Assembly (NCBI GenBank): GCA_040391535.1
Contig: JBEBXQ010000053.1
Location: forward strand, 1-28,509
DNA length: 28,509 nucleotides
Source of the DNA: JBEBXQ01 sp040391535
Lineage (GTDB): Bacteria > Bacteroidota > Bacteroidia > Cytophagales > Spirosomataceae
Direction of reading: 5' to 3'
Shown: positions 8,046 to 16,742 of the stretch, one piece after another
How the letters are laid out: the number at the start of each line of letters is the position of its first letter
How positions within the stretch are numbered: position 1 is the first letter of the stretch
The notes under the pieces: generated by a model
What the model saw: only the letters and a program-made list of their open reading frames with translations
Told to the model about the DNA's origin: nothing
Databases searched by the model: none
Program-made: the position numbers and the translations under genes

Positions 8046-8588
8046 ATGACCGACGAGGAAATATTAGAATTGTTCAATAACCCGGATACGCAGCGGAATG
8101 CGTTTAATTTGCTGGTAAAAAAATATCAGCAAAAAGTGTACTGGCTGATCCGGAAAATGGTCATTGACCATGATGATTCTGATGACCTTACGCAGGAAGT
8201 ATTTATCAAGGCATGGAGCAACCTGAGTAATTTTCGCGGAGATTCCAAGCTATACACCTGGCTTTACCGCATCGCCACCAACGAATCACTGAATTTTCTT
8301 AATAAAAAACGAAAGCGTTATTTTATTCCTATTTATGATGTTGAAAATGAGTTGTCTGAAAAGCTGGAATCAGATACCATGATCAACGGGGATGAAATTC
8401 AGTTGAAATTGCAAAAAGCTTTGCTTAAACTGCCTGAAAAGCAGCGGCTTGTGTTTAATATGAAGTACTTCGACGATATGTCTTATGAAGATATTTCAGA
8501 AGTAACAGGAACGTCTGTAGGTGCCCTGAAAGCTTCCTATCACTGGGCTGTTAAGAAAATTGAAGATTTTTTATCAAAAGAATTTTAA
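8046..8588 (+). CDS. RNA polymerase ECF sigma factor
   Basis: A 180-residue sigma-70 factor of the extracytoplasmic-function class. Region 2 covers about residues 18-90 (DDSDDLTQEVFIKAW followed by YTWLYRIATNESLNFL) and region 4 about residues 115-175 (LPEKQRLVFNMKYFDDMSYEDIS, then a helix-turn-helix). Region 3 is absent, as expected for ECF factors. It directs RNA polymerase to a stress regulon. The next two genes encode a single-pass membrane protein and an exported LTxxQ-like protein, an arrangement suggesting that envelope signals control this factor. Its own promoter was not identified. Confidence 0.92.
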   Translation: MTDEEILELFNNPDTQRNAFNLLVKKYQQKVYWLIRKMVIDHDDSDDLTQEVFIKAWSNLSNFRGDSKLYTWLYRIATNESLNFLNKKRKRYFIPIYDVENELSEKLESDTMINGDEIQLKLQKALLKLPEKQRLVFNMKYFDDMSYEDISEVTGTSVGALKASYHWAVKKIEDFLSKEF

Positions 8589-8641
8589 ACTTTTTTAATT
8601 ATTAACAGTCAAACAATAAAAAGGATCAAAAGCAAAAGAAA

Positions 8642-9088
8642 ATGAGCAAGAAACCTTTTCATCTGGAAGACCTGGAAAAGAAAAATCACCCTTTTACCGT
8701 ACCGGAAGACTACTTTGATAAATTGTCTTACCGGATCCAGGACCGTATTCCTGCCCGCACTGCCCGTAAACCGGTAATAAGCTGGAACTGGCAGCGGAGA
8801 TTGGTGGTTGCAGGTAGTATGATGAGCATAGTGCTGGCGCTGGTTTGGGTAACTTTACCCGAAAGATTTCAGGGAGCGCTGGGTGATGAACCATTGGCTG
8901 TTGTAAGTGATGACGCCATTATTGACTATTTGAATGCTGAAGGCCTCAGTTTTGAAAGCCTGAGCGATAACAAGTTGATTCAGAATGCTTTTGAGTCAGA
9001 GTCTGTATCGGATTATTTTAATGATTTCGATGAAGAAGCTATCCGGCAGGAATTGCTTGATTACAGTCTGATTGATGTGAATATTTGA
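8642..9088 (+). CDS. Single-pass membrane protein, putative anti-sigma partner
   Basis: A 148-residue protein with a cytoplasmic N-terminus (residues 1-52), one transmembrane helix (about 54-72, VVAGSMMSIVLALVWVTL) and an acidic outer domain. The HPFTVPEDYFDKL segment near the start recurs in Bacteroidota proteins encoded beside ECF sigma factors. There is no HxxxCxxC zinc motif, so it is not a classical ZAS anti-sigma factor; the anti-sigma role is inferred from topology and position 53 bases after the sigma gene. The extracytoplasmic half is rich in Asp, Glu and Ser. Confidence 0.6.
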   Translation: MSKKPFHLEDLEKKNHPFTVPEDYFDKLSYRIQDRIPARTARKPVISWNWQRRLVVAGSMMSIVLALVWVTLPERFQGALGDEPLAVVSDDAIIDYLNAEGLSFESLSDNKLIQNAFESESVSDYFNDFDEEAIRQELLDYSLIDVNI

Positions 9089-9113
9089 AAGGATATTGAA
9101 AAATTTTATTATT

Positions 9114-9584
9114 ATGTTTTGGAACAAGCGTTTAATCCACCTTTCACTCGGCTTTCTGTTCGGAGTGTTGCTATTACAGGTTGATGTTTTCGGACAAAGA
9201 AGATCAGAAGAAGAAATCAAGCAGATTCAGAGTGCTAAAGTAGCTATGATTACCAATCGTCTGAATCTGACTCCTGAACAAAGTGCCAGTTTCTGGCCGG
9301 TGTATAATGAGTTTTCTGAGAAGAAAAGAGCATTAAACCGGCAACAGCGGCGGATTATACATGAGAAAAGAGAAGCAGGGACCAAAGACGAAACCGCTTT
9401 GAATAACCTGACAGAAATTCAGGAAATCAAGCAAAAACAGCTTGATCTTGAAAAAGAGTATCAGGAAAAGTTTCTGAAAGTAATTTCTGCATCACAGATT
9501 ACAGAACTCTATAAGGCAGAAGCTAATTTCAATGAAATGTTGCTACAGCGTTTACGGCAGAACCGTAACAATGGACCGCGCTAG
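9114..9584 (+). CDS. Exported LTxxQ-motif (Spy/CpxP-like) protein
   Basis: A 156-residue protein with a signal peptide (FLFGVLLLQVDVFG, cleavage before QRR) followed by an almost wholly helical, charged domain. ITNRLNLTPEQSASFWPVY contains the LTxxQ motif of the Spy/CpxP/CnrX-type periplasmic sensors and chaperones. It probably binds unfolded protein or metals in the periplasm and feeds back on the ECF system encoded just upstream. A TTG start at 9096 would add six residues; the ATG at 9114 gives a cleaner signal peptide. Only 7 bases separate its stop from the convergent mgtE gene. Confidence 0.68.
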   Translation: MFWNKRLIHLSLGFLFGVLLLQVDVFGQRRSEEEIKQIQSAKVAMITNRLNLTPEQSASFWPVYNEFSEKKRALNRQQRRIIHEKREAGTKDETALNNLTEIQEIKQKQLDLEKEYQEKFLKVISASQITELYKAEANFNEMLLQRLRQNRNNGPR

Positions 9585-9591
9585 TTAATTA

Positions 9592-10944
9592 TTACAACTC
9601 CAGAAACAGGTGGGCCATGCCAAAATAAACAGCATATCCAAGCAAGTCATTGGACGTTGTAATAAAGGGCCCTGAAGCAACGGCAGGGTTAATCCCGAGC
9701 TTGTCCAGAACAATCGGGGTAACTGTGCCCATGAAGGAGGCAATAAATACCACAGTCATTAATGCTCCGGACACCACCATTCCCAGCCGCAGGTCGCTGC
9801 CGATCAGGAAATTGAAGCCGAACACGATAGCACTGATGATTAATCCGTTAATAAATGCCACACCTACCATCTTAATTAAACGTGTCCATACACTGGCGTC
9901 TAACCCCGACTTGTCGGCCAGGCTTTGCAGAATAATCGAAGAGGTCTGAATACCTACGTTTCCACCCGTAGAACCAATAATAGGAATAAAAGCGGCCATA
10001 GCAGGAATGACTTTCAGATCATCTTCGAAAAAGCCGATGAACTTGGCGGCCAGAATCCCTCCAAGCATACCTACCAGAAGCCAGGGCAGCCGGGCTTTAA
10101 TCTGTTTGAAAACGGTATCGTCTTCTTCAACTTCACCGGTAAGACCGGCCATTGCCAGAGTGTCTGAACTGGCCTGTTCGGTAATGACGTCGAGAATATC
10201 ATCGATGGTGATTCTTCCCAGGAGCCTTCCCTGTACATTCACCACAGGAATGGCGTCCAGGTCATACCGTTGCATCAGATCCGCTACTTCTTCAGCCGGA
10301 CGATACGTTTCCACGAATATGATATCCTGATCATACAGGCTTTCAATTTTAGCGTTCTTGTTGGTCAGTACAATCCTTTTCAGTGACAGCAGACCCTTCA
10401 GAATATTGTTTTCATCTACCACGTATACCGCATAAACCTTCTCCACATCTTCAGCCTGCTTGCGTAATTCCTCGATACATTCATTCACGGTCCAGTGCGA
10501 ATACGCCTTGACAAGCTCTTTCTGCATCAGACCGCCCGCAACATCTTTGTCATAATGCAAAAGGTCAAGAATAAAACGAGCCTGTTCACGGTCATTCAGC
10601 AGCGCAATTACTTCCTCTCTGACGCGGATAGGCTGTTCATTGAGCAAATCAACCGCATCATCAGAATCAAGATGATCTACATAATTGGCAATTTCTTCTG
10701 ACCTGAAATTTTTCAGAAATCCTTTCAACTGATCCGGGTCAATCATGGACAGGATTTCAGCACCAGGTTCCGTATCTATCTGATGAAAAAGTGCCAGCCC
10801 GTGTTCTGTATCAAGCTCATCAATGATATTGGCGATATCGGCCGAAAACAGAGGTTCCATTTCCGCTTTAATTGCCTCAATATTCTGTTCATCTATCAGC
10901 GACCTGATCCGGTCAATATATTCTTGCGTTAACTCAAAATTCAT
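9592..10944 (-). CDS. mgtE: Magnesium transporter MgtE
   Basis: A 450-residue Mg2+ channel of the MgtE family. The order is the classical one: N-terminal helical domain (about 1-130, with DHLDSDDAVDLL), two CBS domains (about 138-260) that sense cytoplasmic Mg2+, then a membrane domain of about five helices (285-450) with the conserved NPAVASGPFITTSND segment near the end that contributes to the pore. Full length for the family. It lies 69 bases downstream of ksgA on the same strand and may be read from the ksgA promoter. Confidence 0.95.
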   Translation of the reverse strand: MNFELTQEYIDRIRSLIDEQNIEAIKAEMEPLFSADIANIIDELDTEHGLALFHQIDTEPGAEILSMIDPDQLKGFLKNFRSEEIANYVDHLDSDDAVDLLNEQPIRVREEVIALLNDREQARFILDLLHYDKDVAGGLMQKELVKAYSHWTVNECIEELRKQAEDVEKVYAVYVVDENNILKGLLSLKRIVLTNKNAKIESLYDQDIIFVETYRPAEEVADLMQRYDLDAIPVVNVQGRLLGRITIDDILDVITEQASSDTLAMAGLTGEVEEDDTVFKQIKARLPWLLVGMLGGILAAKFIGFFEDDLKVIPAMAAFIPIIGSTGGNVGIQTSSIILQSLADKSGLDASVWTRLIKMVGVAFINGLIISAIVFGFNFLIGSDLRLGMVVSGALMTVVFIASFMGTVTPIVLDKLGINPAVASGPFITTSNDLLGYAVYFGMAHLFLEL

Positions 10945-11013
10945 GCCTCTTCTGATTTTACTTGCGGTACGGTAAAAATAAGGTTTTCTGACGGAAGGAG
11001 GGCAATTTTATTG

Positions 11014-11793
11014 TCAGGTATAAATTTTTGTCAGGTAAACAAAGTCCTGCACACTCAGTTGCTCTGCTCTTTTGTCAAAAAGAGGGCTGCCGGCACCTTC
11101 AGGGTCTTTTATTTCTCCTAAAGGTTTCAAGGCATTGCGCAGCGTTTTCCGTCTTTGATTAAATGCGGTTTTAACGACCTTAAAAAATAATCTCTCATCG
11201 CAGTCCAGCTGACGTGTTTCGTTTCTTCTCAGCCTGATCACCCCCGACTGCACTTTAGGAGGTGGTGAAAAGGCACCCGGTGGTACAGAGATCAGATAAT
11301 CAATATTATAAAAGGCCTGTAAAAGCACACTGAGGATACCATAGTCTTTATTTCCAGGAGGGGAGGCAATCCTTTGGGCTACCTCTTTCTGCAGCATACA
11401 GACCACTTCCGATACCTGGTTATAATTATAGTTTTCCAGAATTTTAAAAAAAATCTGAGAGGATATATTATAGGGGAAATTACCAATGATAGCAAAGGGC
11501 CGCTCCGTCAGGTTGCTGAATTTCCATTTAAGAAAATCCTCAGCAAAAATCCGTTCTTCCAATGCCGGAAAATGGAGTTTGAGATAAGCTACTGATTCGG
11601 TATCCAGTTCAATTACTGAAGTGGTAAAACGGTTGTCCTGCAACAGAAACTGAGTCAGTACGCCCATGCCAGGGCCAATTTCGAGTACTTGATTATAACC
11701 AAGATGTCCCGTTAGGCCTTCCGTTATTTTTCTGGCTATATGCAGATCGTTAAGAAAATGCTGCCCCAGATGTTTTTTTGCTCTGACTTTCAA
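11014..11793 (-). CDS. rsmA: 16S rRNA dimethyladenosine transferase RsmA/KsgA
   Basis: A 259-residue S-adenosylmethionine-dependent methyltransferase that dimethylates two adjacent adenines in the 3'-terminal hairpin of 16S rRNA during 30S maturation. It shows KKHLGQHFLND at the start, the SAM-binding EIGPGMG loop (around G40-G44) and the catalytic N105-F-P-Y108 motif, plus the C-terminal substrate domain with FNQRRKTLRNAL. Length is normal. It is the upstream gene of a ksgA-mgtE pair; a TAAATTTG -7 box lies 32 bases ahead of the start. Confidence 0.96.
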   Translation of the reverse strand: MKVRAKKHLGQHFLNDLHIARKITEGLTGHLGYNQVLEIGPGMGVLTQFLLQDNRFTTSVIELDTESVAYLKLHFPALEERIFAEDFLKWKFSNLTERPFAIIGNFPYNISSQIFFKILENYNYNQVSEVVCMLQKEVAQRIASPPGNKDYGILSVLLQAFYNIDYLISVPPGAFSPPPKVQSGVIRLRRNETRQLDCDERLFFKVVKTAFNQRRKTLRNALKPLGEIKDPEGAGSPLFDKRAEQLSVQDFVYLTKIYT

Positions 11794-11824
11794 ATTGATG
11801 TACCGTGTTGGTTTTAAAAAGCCC

Positions 11825-11832
11825 CAAATTTA
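11825..11832 (-). promoter_or_regulatory. -7 promoter box of ksgA
   Basis: On the minus strand the sequence reads TAAATTTG, an exact match to the Bacteroidota -7 consensus TAnnTTTG, 32 bases upstream of the ksgA start codon. The -33 element is unclear. A near-match on the opposite strand (TAATTTG at 11838-11844) may serve the divergent histidine kinase gene. Confidence 0.4.
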
Positions 11833-11902
11833 CGGGATAATTTGTAGATTAATCAGATAAAGAATAGTAATATAGCTGTGAAATCGATTATTGTATTGAA
11901 GA

Positions 11903-14900
11903 ATGGAAACTGCAAACGCACCCACGCAATGGGGAAAAGATATAAAGACACTCGATCAGCTTAAACTGATCGGTATTACACTTACGGATGATTATACTAT
12001 CAGGTGGTTCAGTGAGTACGCCCTGTATAAAACGCATTGGACGGAAGATGAGATAACAGGAAAGAATTTCATTGAAGATTTTGTTCCTGAAACTGAAAAA
12101 GAGACTGTCCGGAATCTCCTGGACAGAGGCTTTAAACAGGGCAGGAAAATGGACAGGCAGGAAATTGTCTTTCTGGGAAAGGATGTGGCATTAAGGACCA
12201 TGGCGATCAACACGGCCATCATATATGATGAACCCGATGGCGGAAAACTTTATACGCTGATTGGTGAGGATATTACGCGCCGGCGTCGTATGGAAGTGGC
12301 CTTATCTAAATCAAGTGCCCAGTTACAGGACCTTGTGGATAATACCAGTGATGTTATTCAGCTCATTTCGCTCGACGGGAAATTTATATTTGTTAACAGA
12401 GCCTGGTGCGAAATACTGGGCTATGAACTGGATGAAATTGCTTCCAAAAATATCTCGGATATTCTTTATCCTCCGGTCAGGGAAGCTACGTTTCAACAGT
12501 TGGAAAAAGTCAAGGCGGGTATCCCTGCACCTGATTTTGAAACCGTTTTTCTGAGTAAGGAAGGTAAACAGATTTACTTGTCAGGCAGTGTAAATTGCCG
12601 GTTTGATAACGGGAAACCTACGGCATTCCGGTGTATCCTGCATGATTTTACGGCAAAAGCCAGGGCAGAAAAGGCGCAGAACCTTTATTATAGTATTGCG
12701 AACTGGACCATCAGTATGCCCAATCTTGATAACCTTTTCCTGAATATCCATAAGGAATTAGGTAAGATCATTGATGCAGAAAATTTCTTCATTGCTTTGT
12801 ACGACCAGTCCAAAAGCTTTATTTACTTCCCTTATTATGTGGACCAGTTTTTTCAGAAAAATCTGAAATTTACCAGAAGGAAGCTGGGCAACGGTCTTAC
12901 AGAATATGCAATTGCTTCCAATAAGCCTCTTTTCCTGTACGAATCTGATATTAATGCGCTTGCCCAGTCCAACAGTATCTATATCTATGGTGTAGTACCT
13001 AAGGTAATGCTTTGCGTGCCATTGCGTATCGGAGACCGTATTACGGGTATCATCGGTGTTAAATCGTATGCGAATAAAAATGCTTTCGAAGCTTCTGATC
13101 TTGAGCTGCTGGAGTTTATTTCCGGACAGATAGCGCTGGCAATTGCCAGAAAACAAAACGAAGAGGAACTCAATAAATATGCCGCCCGGCTGAAAGCAAT
13201 TTTTGACAGTAGTACGCATTTGATGTGGTCTGTCAACAAAAGTTTACAGCTTACTTCGTTTAACCTCAATTATTCCGATTTTATCTTTTCACAGCTTGGC
13301 AGCCGTCCCGCGTTACATTTTAATACTGAAAACCTGGGTGGAAGGGTACTGGGAATGAAAAAAAGGAAGATCCTTGAGCAGCACTACCGTCTGGCACTGA
13401 AGGGTGAGTTACAGTATTTTGAAATGAATATTCCGACCAAAGACGGCGGAGAAATGTGGCTGGAATTTTACCTGAGCCCTATTTTATTGTCGGGTGGGGT
13501 GATTGACGAAGTGTCGGGGCTTGCAAGGGACGTTACCCGCCGGAAACAGGCAGAACTTGACCTTCGCAAAAGCGAGGAAGTATTCCGTGGTATTTTTGTT
13601 AATCTGCAGGATATTTATTGCCGGATGGACCGCGACGGAAGAGTTACGATGATCAGTCCGTCGGTGTTTAAGCGTACCGGTTATATGCCGGAGGAAGTGC
13701 TGGGCCGGCCTATTACTGACTTTTTCTCCGATAAGAACCTGATGCAGAAAGCACTTATTATTCTCCGGAGGGAAAAAAGCCTGAGGAATATGGAGGCCGC
13801 GCTGAAAATAAAGGATGGTACCGAGCGGCAGTTTATGTTTAATATGCTGCTGTTCACAGATGAGAAAGGACGTACAGCAGACGTAGCCATACTGGCAAGG
13901 GATATCACTGAACTGAAAAAGAATGAGCTGGAGCTGCGAAAAGCCAAAGAACAGGCCGAATATTCACTCAAGGTAAAAGAAGGCTTCCTGGCTAATATGA
14001 GCCATGAAATAAGGACGCCTATGAACGGTGTGATCGGGATGATTGATCTTTTGTCCAGTACTCAGCTGAATGATGAACAGCGCGATTACGTACGGACCAT
14101 TAAACGCTCATCAGAAACGCTGTTGAATATCCTGAATGATATTCTGGATCTTTCAAAAATTGAAGCCGGAAAAATGGTACTGCATGACGCCCCGTTATCT
14201 ATCAGTGATTTGCTGGAAAAACTGGTGGCGTTGTTTTCCCAAACGGCCAGGAATAAAGGCAACGACCTGACCTACGAGCTGCATCAGGATGTACCTGAAT
14301 TTATTATCGGAGACCCTACCCGCCTGCTTCAGATCCTTTCCAATCTGACTTCAAATGCTTTGAAATTTACAGAAAACGGCAATGTGAATATTAAGGTATC
14401 CAGTATTGATCATAAAGGGAAGTTCCATACCATCAAAATCGAAGTTTATGATTCGGGGATAGGGATCTCGGAAGAAAATCAGAAGATGCTGTTTACTTCA
14501 TTTACACAGGTGGATAATTCCAGCCGTAAATCTTTTGGCGGAACAGGCCTCGGGCTTTCCATTTCCAAACAGCTGACAAGGATGATGAAAGGTGATATTG
14601 GTGTGGAATCGACAGAAGGGAAAGGGAGTATGTTCTGGTTTACATTCCAGACAAAAGAAACGACGATTTCGCCTTATACCATAGAGAAAATAGAAGAAGA
14701 GCGGCTCGTTGCCGGTCAGTTTACGGATTATCAGCCATATCTGCTCCTGGTTGACGATAACGCGGTGAACAGGAAAGTTGCCAGTGAAATCATGAAAAAA
14801 GCGGGTTGTCTCGTGGACACGGTTGACAGCGGCTTCAAAGCGATTGAGATGGTGAGGGCTTCGTTTTCAGAAAGGATGTATGATGCCGTTTTTATGGATA

Positions 14901-15520
14901 TTCAGATGCCGGATATGGATGGTGTGGAAACGACTCATAAGCTGAAAGATGAATTCGGGGAAAAACTGCCGAAAGTGATTGCCATGACGGCCTATTCGAT
15001 GAAAGAGGATCGTGAGCGCTTCCTGAATAATGGCATGGATGATTATCTTGCCAAACCCATCAGGGCACAGCAGCTGGTTGCTAAAGTGCATGAAATAGTG
15101 GATGCAAAATTACTGAATGATGCCAGGGCAAAAGAGGGTGATGTTGCAATGGCAGAGACGATAATCACCGAAGATCCTGTACTGGACAGGGAAATTGTAA
15201 TGCAGCTGAAGGATATCGGCGGAACGGATCTGGTAAAATCAGTTTATGAAGATTTTGTAGAAGAATCAGCCATCCTTGTCCGGGAAGCTGTGGAGGCCTG
15301 GAAAAAAGAAGACATAGGAACGGTAAAAAGCCATCTGCATACACTCAAAGGAAGCGCAGGTACGGTGGGTGCCGGTATAGTGGCTGACATTGCCCGGGAA
15401 GCAGAAGGAAGGCTCAAAACTAATGATACCAGTACATTGGCAGAGGCTTTGCCTGCACTGGAATCGGCCTTTGATAACTTCCTGAAAAACTATGAAGCGC
15501 TGCTGGACAGCTGGTTATAG
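11903..15520 (+). CDS. Soluble multi-PAS/GAF hybrid histidine kinase with REC and HPt domains
   Basis: A 1205-residue phosphorelay sensor without transmembrane segments, so it probably senses cytoplasmic signals. Order: PAS-like (about 15-130), PAS (139-255), GAF (265-415), PAS-like (425-550), PAS (555-685), HisKA with phospho-acceptor H701 in NMSHEIRTPMNG, HATPase (about 800-920; N-box around N814-N818, then DSGIGIS and GGTGLGLSI), receiver domain (946-1065; D951/D952 acidic pocket, acceptor D999 in FMDIQMPDMDG, then K in AKPI) and HPt (about 1095-1200; H1146 in HTLKG). All phosphotransfer residues are present, so a full four-step relay within one chain is possible. No output regulator is encoded beside it. 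Its last 31 bases overlap the end of the convergent pterin dehydratase gene. Confidence 0.93.
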   Translation: METANAPTQWGKDIKTLDQLKLIGITLTDDYTIRWFSEYALYKTHWTEDEITGKNFIEDFVPETEKETVRNLLDRGFKQGRKMDRQEIVFLGKDVALRTMAINTAIIYDEPDGGKLYTLIGEDITRRRRMEVALSKSSAQLQDLVDNTSDVIQLISLDGKFIFVNRAWCEILGYELDEIASKNISDILYPPVREATFQQLEKVKAGIPAPDFETVFLSKEGKQIYLSGSVNCRFDNGKPTAFRCILHDFTAKARAEKAQNLYYSIANWTISMPNLDNLFLNIHKELGKIIDAENFFIALYDQSKSFIYFPYYVDQFFQKNLKFTRRKLGNGLTEYAIASNKPLFLYESDINALAQSNSIYIYGVVPKVMLCVPLRIGDRITGIIGVKSYANKNAFEASDLELLEFISGQIALAIARKQNEEELNKYAARLKAIFDSSTHLMWSVNKSLQLTSFNLNYSDFIFSQLGSRPALHFNTENLGGRVLGMKKRKILEQHYRLALKGELQYFEMNIPTKDGGEMWLEFYLSPILLSGGVIDEVSGLARDVTRRKQAELDLRKSEEVFRGIFVNLQDIYCRMDRDGRVTMISPSVFKRTGYMPEEVLGRPITDFFSDKNLMQKALIILRREKSLRNMEAALKIKDGTERQFMFNMLLFTDEKGRTADVAILARDITELKKNELELRKAKEQAEYSLKVKEGFLANMSHEIRTPMNGVIGMIDLLSSTQLNDEQRDYVRTIKRSSETLLNILNDILDLSKIEAGKMVLHDAPLSISDLLEKLVALFSQTARNKGNDLTYELHQDVPEFIIGDPTRLLQILSNLTSNALKFTENGNVNIKVSSIDHKGKFHTIKIEVYDSGIGISEENQKMLFTSFTQVDNSSRKSFGGTGLGLSISKQLTRMMKGDIGVESTEGKGSMFWFTFQTKETTISPYTIEKIEEERLVAGQFTDYQPYLLLVDDNAVNRKVASEIMKKAGCLVDTVDSGFKAIEMVRASFSERMYDAVFMDIQMPDMDGVETTHKLKDEFGEKLPKVIAMTAYSMKEDRERFLNNGMDDYLAKPIRAQQLVAKVHEIVDAKLLNDARAKEGDVAMAETIITEDPVLDREIVMQLKDIGGTDLVKSVYEDFVEESAILVREAVEAWKKEDIGTVKSHLHTLKGSAGTVGAGIVADIAREAEGRLKTNDTSTLAEALPALESAFDNFLKNYEALLDSWL

Positions 15521-15744
15521 ACCTTGTCGATTTCAGAGGCAAGCTGATGATCCTTTTCAGTAACGATATCACCTGAATCATGGGTAGAAAGTCTGAATTC
15601 CACAATGTTGTAGGAGTTTGACCACCAAGGATGATGATCCAATGTATCGGCTACTTCTGCTACCTGTTCCATAAAGACAAATGCTTGTCTGAAATCAGGG
15701 AATCTGAACGTTTTCGTTAGCTTATTGTCTTTTTCTTCCCACAT
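15490..15744 (-). CDS. phhB: 4a-hydroxytetrahydrobiopterin dehydratase (PCD/DCoH family)
   Basis: An 84-residue pterin-4a-carbinolamine dehydratase-like protein. The signature D-H37-H38-P-W and S-T-H55-D supply the three catalytic histidines; the usual HHPEW appears as HHPWW and the usual DxGGVT loop is altered to DSGDIVT. These enzymes recycle the pterin cofactor of aromatic amino acid hydroxylases or work in folate/Moco-related pterin chemistry. No hydroxylase gene is in the window. The last 10 codons overlap the 3' end of the convergent histidine kinase gene. A strong hairpin separates it from the upstream amidase gene, so it probably has its own promoter. Confidence 0.85.
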   Translation of the reverse strand: MWEEKDNKLTKTFRFPDFRQAFVFMEQVAEVADTLDHHPWWSNSYNIVEFRLSTHDSGDIVTEKDHQLASEIDKVYNQLSSSAS

Positions 15745-15783
15745 GATCGTAAAGGTTTATTATTAAAAACAGATAAGTGCCTA

Positions 15784-15818
15784 TGATCCCGCTTCTGATA
15801 CTGAAAGAGGCGGGATCA
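15784..15818 (-). terminator. Hairpin terminator after the N-carbamoylputrescine amidase operon
   Basis: A perfect 9-bp GC-rich inverted repeat, TGATCCCGC / GCGGGATCA, with a 17-base loop, lies between the end of the amidase gene and the start of the dehydratase gene on the minus strand. A TCTGTTTTTAAT stretch follows about 12 bases later on the minus strand. This is the strongest terminator-like structure in the window. Confidence 0.6.
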
Positions 15819-15867
15819 GGTTTTATAAGCCGGCTACCATCATTAACCATGCCGGAGCAGCATTTGT

Positions 15868-16740
15868 TTAATCTCCGTCAATATATCGTTTGGTAATGGG
15901 TTGGTAAGAGTCGATCCGGCGGTCGCGGAGATAAGGCCAGGTGGTACGGTAGTAACCAATCTTACCCAGGTCGATGGTTTCGACATGTACCGTTTCTTCC
16001 AGATGCGGGGCTTTATACAGCACGCGTCCGTGTGGATTGGAAATAAATGATCCGCCCCAGAACTGCTGGCCGTTTTCTATCCCCGTACGGTTCACAGAAA
16101 CAACATAAACACCATTGGCAACCGAGTGGCTGCGCTGAATGGTTTGCCACGCGTCATATTGTTCGTTATTGATGATTTCATCTTTTTCTTCCATATCCCA
16201 GCCGATAGCGGTAGGGTAGAACAGAATTTCGGCACCCATCAGACTGGTAATACGGGCAGGTTCAGGATACCATTGATCCCAGCAGATCAGGACACCGATT
16301 TTCGCAAACCGGGTTTCAAAAACTTTATAACCCAGATCACCCGGAGTGAAATAGAATTTTTCATAATATCCCGGATCATCCGGAATATGCATTTTCCGGT
16401 ATTTGCCCAGATAAGAACCGTCGGCATCGAGTACGGCTGTAGTATTGTGATATAACCCTTCTGCTCTTTTTTCAAAAAGGGAAGCAATGATTACCACACC
16501 CAGTTCTCCGGCCAGCTTGCCCAGAATATCTGTAGACGGTCCCGGGATTGATTCGGCGAGGTCAAAATTTGCATGACTTTCTACATCACAGAAATACAGT
16601 GAAGTGAAGAGTTCCTGCAGACAAATAATCTGGGCCCCGTTTCCTGCCGCTTCCCTGATGCCTTCCATGGCTTTGTTAAGGTTATCCGTCAGGTCCGCAG
16701 AACAGCTTGTTTGTACAATTCCTATATTTACATTTTTCAT
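15868..16740 (-). CDS. aguB: N-carbamoylputrescine amidase (nitrilase family)
   Basis: A 290-residue carbon-nitrogen hydrolase with the complete catalytic triad E43 (LQELF), K116 (YRKMHIP) and C153 (ICWDQWYPE). The PDDPGYYEKFYFTPGD stretch is the hallmark of N-carbamoylputrescine amidases, which release putrescine, CO2 and ammonia in the agmatine route of polyamine synthesis. ATG at 16740 is preferred over the in-frame TTG at 16746, which would overlap the stop of the preceding gene. It follows the GT9 gene with a 2-base gap, so it is translated from the same mRNA as two lipopolysaccharide-type genes. No agmatine deiminase is in the window. Confidence 0.9.
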   Translation of the reverse strand: MKNVNIGIVQTSCSADLTDNLNKAMEGIREAAGNGAQIICLQELFTSLYFCDVESHANFDLAESIPGPSTDILGKLAGELGVVIIASLFEKRAEGLYHNTTAVLDADGSYLGKYRKMHIPDDPGYYEKFYFTPGDLGYKVFETRFAKIGVLICWDQWYPEPARITSLMGAEILFYPTAIGWDMEEKDEIINNEQYDAWQTIQRSHSVANGVYVVSVNRTGIENGQQFWGGSFISNPHGRVLYKAPHLEETVHVETIDLGKIGYYRTTWPYLRDRRIDSYQPITKRYIDGD

Positions 16741-16742
16741 AC

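Noticed and set aside
15784..15900. Plus-strand 38-codon ORF between the dehydratase and amidase genes
   Set aside because: Its start lies in the terminator hairpin and its end is antisense to the conserved amidase C-terminus; no ribosome-binding site.
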